From assembly GCA_015055545.1 (NCBI GenBank), contig SVHY01000001.1:62001-126000 (forward strand): 64,000 nt of DNA. Direction: 5' to 3'. The notes under the pieces are model-generated. The model was not told the DNA's origin. It saw nothing but the letters and a program-made list of their open reading frames with translations, and made no database searches. How positions within the stretch are numbered: the first letter of the stretch is position 1; each line of letters opens with the position of its first letter. Of this stretch, positions 19,055 through 27,427 are shown in pieces. The stretch is from Clostridiales bacterium. Lineage in GTDB: Bacteria; Bacillota; Clostridia; Christensenellales; Borkfalkiaceae. Made by a program: the position numbers and the translations under genes.

Positions 19055-19345
19055 ATGAAATCCGTGATAGATACCTTATTTGAAGAAGATTATTATAGAA
19101 TCTTTAAAGTAGAAACGCAAGACCTTAAAAAGACGGACTTTTGGCGCAACAAAGCAGATATTTTAAAAAAACTATTGCCGTCGCTTTCCAACGAACAGAG
19201 CGATTTATTTTTCGCATACGCTAATTGTGAAGAACAGGTACAAAAATACTTTGCGAAAAGATTATATACGCTCGCTTTTAAACAGGGATTTCAGCTTGCT
19301 TTGGAGCTTGCCGATAAACCAAATACACCGCCCAAGAGCGAATAA
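19055..19345 (+). CDS. Small DUF6809-like protein, copy 1 (islet 1)
   Basis: 96 aa MKSVIDTLFEEDYYRIFKVETQDLKKTDFW...AFKQGFQLALELADKPNTPPKSE; near-identical to 31662-31949. Family name is from memory, not from a search. Confidence 0.75.
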   Translation: MKSVIDTLFEEDYYRIFKVETQDLKKTDFWRNKADILKKLLPSLSNEQSDLFFAYANCEEQVQKYFAKRLYTLAFKQGFQLALELADKPNTPPKSE

Positions 19346-19378
19346 AAAATAGGCTTTGCGAAAAGCCTATTTTTTTAC
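19346..19378 (+). terminator. Rho-independent terminator, duplicated with the upstream ORF
   Basis: AAAAAATAGGCTTTGCGAAAAGCCTATTTTTTT; the same hairpin follows the copy at 31662. Confidence 0.85.
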
Positions 19379-19388
19379 GCATTGAAAA

Positions 19389-20222
19389 CTACCTATCGTA
19401 GTTTTCAATCATATCCAAGAGTTCTTCAAAACGGTATAAATCTTCGGGCGAATAATAATCAATGTAAATCCTGCCCTTTTTATCGTTCCCTATCAGCGAT
19501 ACTTTGGTACGGTATACCCTGCGCATACGCTCGACGAACGCTTTCAATTCCTCGCTCTTTGCCGCGGCTTTTGCCGCGTTTTCCTGTTTCAATACTTCGG
19601 GCGGCGTTAAATACGCTTTTACCGCGCGTTCCATCTCGCGCACCGAATAATCCCGCTTTAACGCCTCTTCTGCAAACGCGTACTGCTTTTCCTTATCCAC
19701 TTTCACAAGCGTCCGCGCATGTCCCGCCGAAAGCTTGCCGCTTTCAATCAAACCGATTACCTCGGGCGTGAGCGTCAAAAGCCGCAACGTGTTGGCTACG
19801 TTTGGACGGGATTTCCCAACGAGCGCACCGATATCGTCCTGCGTAAACGAAAATTCGTCTATCAACCGTTTCATCAAATACGCCTCGTCCATCACCGCAA
19901 GCCGTTCCGTTTTCAACCGTTCCACAATAGAAAAACATTCTGCGTTATGGTCGGTAAAGGAATAAATCCGCACGTTCACTTCCCGCGCGCCCGTAAGCTT
20001 GTACGCCCAAAAATCGCGCTCGGCGGCAAGTAGTTTAAACCGACCGTTTTCGCTCTCGTTCACGGAAAACTCGCCCGCGCCGTTCAAAAGAAAATACGTC
20101 GCGCGGCTTTTTAGCTCTTTCTTGTCCCAAGCCGTTTCGTCTGAACTTGTATCTATTAAGGAAATGGGCACGGTTTTTTGCGTATAACTGATATTCAATT
20201 GATTGCGTTTTTTCGTCTTTTT
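19389..20222 (-). CDS. ParB/Spo0J-like partition family protein
   Basis: VPISLIDTSSDETAW...RFKLLAAERDFWAYKLTG...FSFTQDDIGALVGKSRPNVANTLRLLTLTPEVIGLIESGKLSAGHARTLVKV. Confidence 0.88.
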   Translation of the reverse strand, partial: KKTKKRNQLNISYTQKTVPISLIDTSSDETAWDKKELKSRATYFLLNGAGEFSVNESENGRFKLLAAERDFWAYKLTGAREVNVRIYSFTDHNAECFSIVERLKTERLAVMDEAYLMKRLIDEFSFTQDDIGALVGKSRPNVANTLRLLTLTPEVIGLIESGKLSAGHARTLVKVDKEKQYAFAEEALKRDYSVREMERAVKAYLTPPEVLKQENAAKAAAKSEELKAFVERMRRVYRTKVSLIGNDKKGRIYIDYYSPEDLYRFEELLDMIENYDR

Positions 20223-20271
20223 CATAACGCCACCTTTGGAAAAACCGCGGCAATTCAGCCGCGGCATTTTA

Positions 20272-22233
20272 TTATTCTTCCGTCTTTTCTTCCGATTTTT
20301 CTTCCGATTCCGTTTCGTCGCTGACGATATGCTCTTTGGAGGGTTTGGTCATGTTCACGAACGGATTGGTTTTATGCACGTCCTCTTTCTCGTCCATAAA
20401 CGCGATAACTTCCTTATAATCCGCGCCTTTCATAAGCATAGCCACTTCTTCGGTGTAAATGGTCTCTTTTTCTACGAGCACGCGGGACATATTATCAAGA
20501 ACCGCTCGATTTTCTTTCAAGAGCTTGACTGCGCGTTCATGCGCCTCTTGGATCAGACGACGGATTTCCGAATCGATCGTCGCCGCCGTTTCTTGCGAAT
20601 ACCCACCACGGCTCTGATTACCGTATTCCATACCCATAAACACGGGCTGATCGGAATCGTACGCCACAAGTCCGAGCTTGTCGCTCATACCCCATTGCGT
20701 AACCATGCGCCGCGCCAGTTCGGATACGTGCTGCAAGTCCGCGCTCGCGCCCGTCGTTACGTCTTGGATAACGAGTTCTTCGGCTACTCTGCCGCCAAGC
20801 GACATACAAATATTATCGATAAGCTTGTTATACGAAACGTCGTTATCGTCCGTTTCGGGACGCGTCATGGTATAGCCCGCCGCTCTACCGCGGGGAATAA
20901 TGGACACTTCGTGTACGGGGTCGCAATGCTTACAAAGACAAGCCAGCACCGCGTGGCCGGCCTCGTGATACGCCGTACAACGTTTATCCGATTCGGTAAC
21001 GACGCGGCTCTTTTTCTGCGGTCCCATAAGCACCTTGTTAATGCCGTCGTACAATTCGAGATTACCGATAAGTTTCTTATTTGCCCGCGCAGCCAAAATT
21101 GCAGCCTCGTTTAAAAGGTTTGCAAGCTCTGCGCCCGAAAATCCTGCCGTAATCCGCGCCACCGTTTTGAAATTCACGTCCGCCGCCATAGGTTTGTTGC
21201 GCGCGTGCACTTTCAAAATTTGTTCACGCCCCTTTACGTCGGGTAAGTTGACGTTAATACGTCTATCGAACCGTCCCGGACGGAGCAACGCAGGGTCGAG
21301 AATATCCTCTCTGTTCGTCGCCGCCATAACGATAATACCGTCGTTCGCCTCAAACCCGTCCATTTGCACGAGAATTTGGTTAAGCGTCTGTTCTCTTTCG
21401 TCGTGGCCGCCGCCAAGCCCAGCGCCGCGCCGACGCCCAACCGCGTCGATTTCGTCCACGAAAATAATACACGGCTGATTTTTCTTCGCCATATCAAACA
21501 GGTCGCGCACACGTTTTGCGCCCACACCCACGTACATTTCTACAAAGTCCGAACCGGAAACCGAGAAGAAGGGTACGCCCGCCTCGCCGGCAACCGCCTT
21601 TGCGAACAGCGTTTTACCCGTTCCCGGAGGCCCTACGAGCAACACGCCCGAGGGAATCCGCGCGCCAAGGTTGGAGAATTTTTTGGGGTTTTTCAAGAAC
21701 TCCACTACTTCGGCAAGTTCTTCCTTTTCTTCTTCCGCACCCGCAACGTCGGAAAAGCGTACTTTCAAATTGCTTTGCACTTGCGCTTTGCTCTTGCCGA
21801 TGTTCATATTCGCATTGCCCGCACCCGCCGCGCTACGCATAATCAGCCAGAACACGACTGCTACGAGAATAATACCCAAAAGCGGCATAAGGCTCGACCA
21901 AATACTACCCGCGTTCGGGTCGGCGAATTGAATATCAATAGCCGAAAGCTTGTCAACGCTCAATCCCACGTCGTTCATGAACATGGAAAACGACATATAA
22001 TCGTAAATGCTCGGTCCACCCTCGACGGTTACCATCGTACCGTCTACGAGCGTGGCTTGCCAGTTATAACCGTCCACGTACAATTTTTCCACTTCACCCT
22101 TTTTAAGCAGGGTAAGTAGTTCGGAAAAGAGAATTTCTTCCGCACCGAACGCGTCGGAAAGCAAAATCCCGATAAGAGCCACGGCTACGACGCCGATGAC
22201 AATCCACATAATAATTTTCGATTTCTTGGTCAA
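20272..22233 (-). CDS. ftsH: ATP-dependent zinc metalloprotease FtsH
   Basis: [54 protein letters not shown] zinc motif. Confidence 0.98.
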   Translation of the reverse strand: MTKKSKIIMWIVIGVVAVALIGILLSDAFGAEEILFSELLTLLKKGEVEKLYVDGYNWQATLVDGTMVTVEGGPSIYDYMSFSMFMNDVGLSVDKLSAIDIQFADPNAGSIWSSLMPLLGIILVAVVFWLIMRSAAGAGNANMNIGKSKAQVQSNLKVRFSDVAGAEEEKEELAEVVEFLKNPKKFSNLGARIPSGVLLVGPPGTGKTLFAKAVAGEAGVPFFSVSGSDFVEMYVGVGAKRVRDLFDMAKKNQPCIIFVDEIDAVGRRRGAGLGGGHDEREQTLNQILVQMDGFEANDGIIVMAATNREDILDPALLRPGRFDRRINVNLPDVKGREQILKVHARNKPMAADVNFKTVARITAGFSGAELANLLNEAAILAARANKKLIGNLELYDGINKVLMGPQKKSRVVTESDKRCTAYHEAGHAVLACLCKHCDPVHEVSIIPRGRAAGYTMTRPETDDNDVSYNKLIDNICMSLGGRVAEELVIQDVTTGASADLQHVSELARRMVTQWGMSDKLGLVAYDSDQPVFMGMEYGNQSRGGYSQETAATIDSEIRRLIQEAHERAVKLLKENRAVLDNMSRVLVEKETIYTEEVAMLMKGADYKEVIAFMDEKEDVHKTNPFVNMTKPSKEHIVSDETESEEKSEEKTEE

Positions 22234-22380
22234 GGTTGTATACTCCTTACGTATTCAATATTCATTTATACCCGTTTCCCGTCCAAAATAAACGGCTTTG
22301 CGTATATTTTACCATAAGTAAAAGTGTTTTACAAGCGTTTTTCTACGCATATTTAAAACATTTAACAAACATTCACGTAT

Positions 22381-22465
22381 TTTACACAAAGCGGGGGACG
22401 CCCCGCGGCGAAACTTCTACAAGTTTCCGTCCGTTTTTCTATCGCACCCCCGTCTTGTCATTCTG
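22381..22465. repeat. Intergenic repeat-like block sharing ~33 nt with 31434-31466
   Basis: gtccgtttttctatcgcacccccgtcttgtc versus gtccgtttttctatcgcaatccccgttttgtc. Confidence 0.55.
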
Positions 22466-22497
22466 GAATGGCGCGTCGCGAAATGATACAATCTCTT

Positions 22498-22545
22498 ATA
22501 AATTTTACCATAATTATGCATTTTGCATTATGCATTATGCATTTT
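22498..22545. repeat. Class N palindromic repeat, half element
   Basis: ataaattttaccataattatgcattttgcattatgcattatgcatttt; overlaps the end of the AraC ORF. Confidence 0.75.
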
Positions 22546-23280
22546 CTTCACCCTATAATACGTCTGCTGACTCTTAAACCCCGCTTCGTAGATAAGCTCT
22601 GTTACCGTCGTGTCGCCGTCCTTTTTCCGTTTCTCCACGTACGCAAGCCTAAGCCCGTTTACGTACGCGGAAATCCCCGTTTTCAAATACCTGTGAAATA
22701 CCCGCGAAATATGCGCTTCGGCATACCCAAGTACGCGTGCAAGCGTTTTTCTCGACACGTCCTCGCGGTAATTTTCATGGATAAACGCGAGCATTTTTCT
22801 AATCAATTCCACTTCCCCGCCGCCGCGCTCTTCTATCCATTCTATCTTGTCGTTTAACGTCGCCAAAAACAGCTCCAACGCCACGGCCTGCACGCTCTCG
22901 CTTTTGTCCTGCAAAAGATACTCGTCCACGATTTTTAACAGCTCGTCGCAAAGCGCCGCGTCCTTGATTAATTTGTCTTTTATCCGTAAATTTTTATGCC
23001 GCGCGTGAAACGCCGCTGCCGCTTCTTGCGGAATAATCACCACGCGACAGTCCTCGTTCCACTTGGTTTCGTACGCGTGCACGTCATAACTGTCAATCAC
23101 CGTCACCGTGTCGTTGTCCGCGCAATACTCTTCGCCGTTTATGTGCATGGTCTTTTCCCCGCGCTTTACGATAAGCACTTCCAAATTTCCATGGAAATGC
23201 GCAGGAAAATCATACGCTTGGCTTCGCAGTACGTACGGCAACGTATCCAACTCTCTATGCCGTTCATAAAAACTCTTCAT
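22528..23280 (-). CDS. AraC family transcriptional regulator
   Basis: Cupin-like N-terminus plus AraC HTH (LARVLGYAEAHISRVFHRYLKTGISAYVNGLRLAYVEK); divergent from the GH3 gene. Confidence 0.88.
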   Translation of the reverse strand: MKSFYERHRELDTLPYVLRSQAYDFPAHFHGNLEVLIVKRGEKTMHINGEEYCADNDTVTVIDSYDVHAYETKWNEDCRVVIIPQEAAAAFHARHKNLRIKDKLIKDAALCDELLKIVDEYLLQDKSESVQAVALELFLATLNDKIEWIEERGGGEVELIRKMLAFIHENYREDVSRKTLARVLGYAEAHISRVFHRYLKTGISAYVNGLRLAYVEKRKKDGDTTVTELIYEAGFKSQQTYYRVKKMHNA

Positions 23281-23381
23281 GTTTATATTTTATCACAAAA
23301 TGAGAGTATTTTCAACCGTTTTATTGTATATTTTGAGAGATTTATATGTTATAATAGAAAAAAGCAGGAGGAAAAGGCTTT

Positions 23382-25367
23382 ATGAAATACGATATTAAAC
23401 AACTCACTTTGGACGAAAAATTAGCGCTACTTTGCGGAAAAGACGGCTGGCGTTTGGAAACGGCAAACGGTAAATTGCCGTCCGTGTGGCTGTCGGACGG
23501 ACCGAACGGGCTTCGCAAGCGCGTAAAAAACGAAGAAACGGGCGAATTGACCACGGTGAAAGCAACGGCTATGCCGAATATTCACTTAATCGCCAACACT
23601 TGGGATCCCGAACTCGCGTATTTAGACGGCGCGACGATTGCCGACGAGTGTTTGGAAAACGACGTAGACGTGTTACTCGCACCGGGCGTGAACATCAAAC
23701 GTACCCCACTCTGCGGCAGAAATTTTGAATATTTCTCCGAAGACCCGTACCTTGCAGGCACGCTCGCCAAAGCGTACATAGAAGGCGTACAAAGCAAAGG
23801 CGTGGGCACGTCGCTCAAACACTATTGCCTGAATAACCGCGAATTTTGTCGCACCTGCCAATCAAGCGAAGTAGACGAACGCACTTTGCGCGAAATCTAC
23901 CTGCCTGCGTTCGAGATTGCCTTGCAAGCCAAGCCTTGGACGGTTATGTGTTCGTACAATCTTGTAAACGGTGTTTGGGCAAGCGAAAACAAATGGCTTT
24001 TGCAGGATATTTTGCGCGACGAATTCGGCTACGACGGGGTAATCGTGTCCGACTGGAACGCAGTCCGTAGCGGTTGGCGCGCGGTAAAAGCGTCGCTCGA
24101 TTTATGCATGCCTTACCGCTTTAACCATTTTGAGAACGTGAAAACCGCCTACGAAAACGGCTGGCTGACGGAAGAAGAAATCGATGCTTGTATCACCCGT
24201 TTGCTTGCGTTTATGGAAAAAACGCAAACGCAAAAACAGTCGGTTACTACCACGAAAGAACAGCGCCACGAAAACGCCGTAAAAATCGTACGCGAAGGCA
24301 TCGTGCTTATGAAAAACGACGACGGGATTTTACCGCTTAAACAAGGCAATATCTTCGTCGGCGGCGGTTGGTTTAACACCTGCAACGCCTACGGCGGCGG
24401 TGGTAGCGCGTACGTCCAAAGCGAATACTTGCCCCAGCCCTTACACGAACAACTCGCCGAAAGACTGGGCGATAAGGCAAACGTTTTCGCTGACGTTCTT
24501 CCGTTTATGCTCCGACAGGAATACGAACTTTGTTCGCGCGCAGACGTCGCAGTTTTGTGCGTAGGCACGGGCAAAAATATCGAGTTTGAGGGTGGCGACA
24601 GAACGGATATCCGCTTGCCAATTGAACAGGAAGAATTTATCGTAAATTGCGCGAAACGCAACCCCAACACCGTCGTCGTGCTCAACACGGGCAGCGCAAT
24701 AGACGTTTCCGCTTGGGTGGATAAGGTCAAAGCGGTCGTATTGCTCGGCTTTGCGGGCGAAGGCGGCATGGAGGCACTTGCGGATATTCTCACGGGCAAA
24801 GCTTGCCCTTGCGGTAAACTCTCCGAAACCTTCCCCGTTTGTCTGGAAGATACGCCTACGGGCAGCGCGCACGGCAACGGTTTTTACGAACGCTACGACG
24901 AGGGCGTGTTCGTCGGCTACCGCTGGTTCGATAGCAAAGAAAAACAAGTCCAATTCCCCTTTGGGTACGGACTCTCGTATGCGAAATTTGAATATTCGGA
25001 TATGCAGATTAAAAAATTGAGCGAAACGGACTACGAAGTATCGTTCACTGTCACGAACGTCGGCGATTGCGATGCTAAGGAAATTTCGCAACTGTACGTC
25101 CGCGACGTGTGCGCCATGGTCTCCCGCCCCGACAAGGAATTAAAGGACTTTGTCAAAACGTCGCTCAAAGCAGGCGAAAGCAAGCGCGTAAGCATGAACC
25201 TCAACTACCGCTCGTTCGCCTTTTACAGCGTACCCTTGAAAAAGTGGCATATTGAAAACGGCGATTTCGATATCCTTATCGGCGCGTCGTCGCGGGATAT
25301 CCGTTTGCAACGTCGCATCGAAATCACGCTCCCCGAAACAGAGCAGTACACAAAAACCGCGTTGTAA
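23382..25367 (+). CDS. Glycoside hydrolase family 3 (beta-glucosidase-like)
   Basis: GVNIKRTPLCGRNFEYFSEDPYLAG...GFDGVIVSDWNAVRSG-type motif (YDGVIVSDWNAVRSGW), C-terminal fibronectin III-like region. Confidence 0.93.
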   Translation: MKYDIKQLTLDEKLALLCGKDGWRLETANGKLPSVWLSDGPNGLRKRVKNEETGELTTVKATAMPNIHLIANTWDPELAYLDGATIADECLENDVDVLLAPGVNIKRTPLCGRNFEYFSEDPYLAGTLAKAYIEGVQSKGVGTSLKHYCLNNREFCRTCQSSEVDERTLREIYLPAFEIALQAKPWTVMCSYNLVNGVWASENKWLLQDILRDEFGYDGVIVSDWNAVRSGWRAVKASLDLCMPYRFNHFENVKTAYENGWLTEEEIDACITRLLAFMEKTQTQKQSVTTTKEQRHENAVKIVREGIVLMKNDDGILPLKQGNIFVGGGWFNTCNAYGGGGSAYVQSEYLPQPLHEQLAERLGDKANVFADVLPFMLRQEYELCSRADVAVLCVGTGKNIEFEGGDRTDIRLPIEQEEFIVNCAKRNPNTVVVLNTGSAIDVSAWVDKVKAVVLLGFAGEGGMEALADILTGKACPCGKLSETFPVCLEDTPTGSAHGNGFYERYDEGVFVGYRWFDSKEKQVQFPFGYGLSYAKFEYSDMQIKKLSETDYEVSFTVTNVGDCDAKEISQLYVRDVCAMVSRPDKELKDFVKTSLKAGESKRVSMNLNYRSFAFYSVPLKKWHIENGDFDILIGASSRDIRLQRRIEITLPETEQYTKTAL

Positions 25368-25377
25368 TAAATGAAAA

Positions 25378-25500
25378 ATCACCGCAATAGCGGTGTATGT
25401 AATCCGCGCAAGCGGTATGCAATCAATATATTGTATGTTATCAAGCCATTGGATTACATGCGCCTTACGGCGATTACATGCCAAGCCTGTCGGCTTGGAT
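25378..25500. repeat. Class D fishbone palindromic repeat
   Basis: ACCGCaataGCGGT gtatgtaat CCGCgcaaGCGG tatg... attacatg CGCCttacGGCG attacatg CCAAGCctgtcGGCTTGG; left spacer atgtaat, right spacer attacat. Confidence 0.7.
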
Positions 25501-25540
25501 AAAAAACACCTAAAACGAACGATTCGTTTTAGGTGTTTTT
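25499..25540 (-). terminator. Rho-independent terminator of tRNA-Ala
   Basis: AAAAAACACCTAAAACGAAcgaTTCGTTTTAGGTGTTTTTT. Confidence 0.85.
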
Positions 25541-25616
25541 TGGTGGAGCTAAGGGGAGTCGAACCCCTGACCTTTTGAATGCCATTCAAACGCGCTACCA
25601 ACTGCGCTATAACCCC
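25541..25616 (-). tRNA. tRNA-Ala (anticodon GGC)
   Basis: GGGGTTATAGCGCAGTTGGTAGCGCGTTTGAATGGCATTCAAAAGGTCAGGGGTTCGACTCCCCTTAGCTCCACCA folds as a cloverleaf; CCA encoded. Confidence 0.95.
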
Positions 25617-25645
25617 ATAACCAAAACAATATAATCCGCACCCGC

Positions 25646-25695
25646 GCAAAAGGCGTCTTTTTGTCGCTTTTCGCCCACCGCGTTCTTGCCGTATG
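25646..25695 (+). mobile_element. ~50-bp fragment of the M (MITE-like) element
   Basis: aaggcgtctttttgtcgcttttcgcccaccgcgttcttgccgtatgttca matches the interior of M2. Confidence 0.75.
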
Positions 25696-25753
25696 TTCAT
25701 TTTTATTATACCCGAAATTCTTGCACCTGTCAAGAATTTCGGGTATTAAAATC

Positions 25754-26143
25754 TTATTTATTAAATCTACCTTTGGAGCTGGTAAGTTGCGAATCGGCGC
25801 GGCATACCGTGTCGCCCAAGTTAAACATTTGCATGATTTTCGCTTTAATCGCACCCATTTTCGGTTTCAATTTCACGTCGTAGTCGATGATATACACTTC
25901 TTCGTCCGCATCGTAGGTTACGCGCCCGCGCGGGAAATCGTCGTAGGCGTACGCTTTATATTTGCCTTGGCAACGCTTGGCAGAAAGCTTTTTCCACATA
26001 TCTTCATGGCTCTTTTCATACATAATAAATTCGTCGCCGAAATCCGAACGCCAATCGGGATCGTATTGTTCCGTGTCGTACACGATATCTAAATACCCGC
26101 CTTCGTCGCAAATCCAAAATATACCAACCGTAATTTTATCCAT
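25754..26143 (-). CDS. Hypothetical protein
   Basis: 129-aa ORF with promoter-like AT-rich sequence upstream. Confidence 0.65.
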   Translation of the reverse strand: MDKITVGIFWICDEGGYLDIVYDTEQYDPDWRSDFGDEFIMYEKSHEDMWKKLSAKRCQGKYKAYAYDDFPRGRVTYDADEEVYIIDYDVKLKPKMGAIKAKIMQMFNLGDTVCRADSQLTSSKGRFNK

Positions 26144-26346
26144 TTTTTCTTTCTTCCTAATTCTTTATATATATTTGTATATATTTTCGTATATATTATA
26201 GTATTTCCACGTCAAAAAGTAAATAGAATGACGGATAAAAAGGAAAATTTTTTCAATTTGTCGCTTTTTCCCTTTTTCGCCCTGTTTTTGTTCTTTTTTC
26301 ACATTTTTCTTTCTTCTCGCATATACTAAACCAAGGAGCATAGATT

Positions 26347-26667
26347 ATGGAATTGAGTTTTTCGGAATTACGCACGAAAGAAGTGGTAAACACGCAAGAC
26401 GGAAAAAAGCTCGGCAAGCCTTGCGACGTGGTATTGTGCTATCCCGAAAACAGGTGGCTTGGAATAGTCGCGCCGAACGGTCGCGGGTTTGGACTTAAAA
26501 AAAGCAACGTGTTTATCGAGCTGAAAAACATCGTTAAAATCGGAGAAGACGTAATTTTAGTAAACGTAGGCTTGCCGAAAAAACCGACGGGCAAACGCAA
26601 CGATTGTCCACCGCCGCCCATGCCAGCGCCGTACTCAGCGGGCAGGAATTTTGACGAATACGAATAA
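26347..26667 (+). CDS. YlmC/YmxH family sporulation-associated protein (PRC-barrel-like)
   Basis: MELSFSELRTKEVVNTQDGKKLGKPCDVVLCYPENRWLGIVAPNGR. Confidence 0.85.
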   Translation: MELSFSELRTKEVVNTQDGKKLGKPCDVVLCYPENRWLGIVAPNGRGFGLKKSNVFIELKNIVKIGEDVILVNVGLPKKPTGKRNDCPPPPMPAPYSAGRNFDEYE

Positions 26668-26714
26668 ATTCGACGAAAATTTCATAAAAAGCGAAAAAGC
26701 GCATAAAAAACTGA

Positions 26715-26744
26715 TTGACTTTTGATTCCTGCGGTGCTATAATA
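26715..26744 (+). promoter_or_regulatory. Sigma-70-type promoter upstream of the M1 element and tRNA-Val
   Basis: TTGACT-N17-TATAAT. Confidence 0.7.
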
Positions 26745-26750
26745 AACAAG

Positions 26751-27028
26751 TAGCCTGACAAGAGGTGAACCGCAATAAGCCCCAAAGGCGTCTTTTTGTC
26801 GCTTTTCGCGGTTCGCGTTCTTGCCGTATGTCCAATACGCCTGCGCCCACGCCCCACAAAAATCGTCTAAAAATACGCTCTTTGGGGTGCGAAGCAGTTT
26901 TAACGAGCAAAAAGGCGTTTAGACAAGGAATTAAGCGCAATCATACCCAAGTATTATAAGCGAGATTGACGAAGTATAATCGGCTTTTTGCCGTTTAAAC
27001 CTTGTTGGGTTCACCTCTTGTCAGGCTA
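26751..27028 (+). mobile_element. MITE-like element M1 (278 bp, 21-bp perfect terminal inverted repeats)
   Basis: TAGCCTGACAAGAGGTGAACC ... GGTTCACCTCTTGTCAGGCTA; ~95% identical to the inverted copy at 54580-54857. Confidence 0.88.
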
Positions 27029-27033
27029 ATAGC

Positions 27034-27111
27034 GGAGGCATAGTCTCAGTTGGTTAGAGCGCTCGCTTCACATGCGAGAGGTCAGGGGTTCAAGTCCCTT
27101 TGTCTCCACCA
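27034..27111 (+). tRNA. tRNA-Val (anticodon CAC)
   Basis: GGAGGCATAGTCTCAGTTGGTTAGAGCGCTCGCTTCACATGCGAGAGGTCAGGGGTTCAAGTCCCTTTGTCTCCACCA; anticodon loop TTCACAT. Confidence 0.93.
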
Positions 27112-27152
27112 AAAAAGAAAAAGGGCGAAGAGCCCTTTTTCTTTTTTGGTCG
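27112..27152 (+). terminator. Terminator of tRNA-Val
   Basis: AAAAAAGAAAAAGGGCgaagaGCCCTTTTTCTTTTTT. Confidence 0.85.
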
Positions 27153-27427
27153 AAGTCCGTCTTTACAAAGGGACTTGAGGGTGGGAGCCGTTTTGCGAGA
27201 GCAAAACGCTTTGCCTTACGGGCTCAAACCAAAGATAAACTTGACGGCAAAGTCGGCAATTAATAATTGCCGAGCGGGGCGCGCCGCTAAAGGCGCAAGT
27301 CCAGAGCAGAACGCCTGTATTATCAGGGGTTCACGCGAGTGAGCGAGAACCCCGTCGATTGTATTTTTTCCTGCCCACAAAAAAACGCTTGCCAAAGCAA
27401 GTAGAAATATGTTAAAATAATACAACT

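Noticed and set aside
23342-23554. Small ORFs around the GH3 gene start
   Set aside because: Shadow ORFs overlapping a clear GH3 coding sequence.
26765-26959. 64-aa ORF (MNRNKPQRRLFVAFRG...) conserved in both M elements (also 54649-54843)
   Set aside because: Almost all nucleotide differences between the two copies change the amino acid and only one looks synonymous, so there is no sign of protein-level constraint; conservation is better explained by the element itself.
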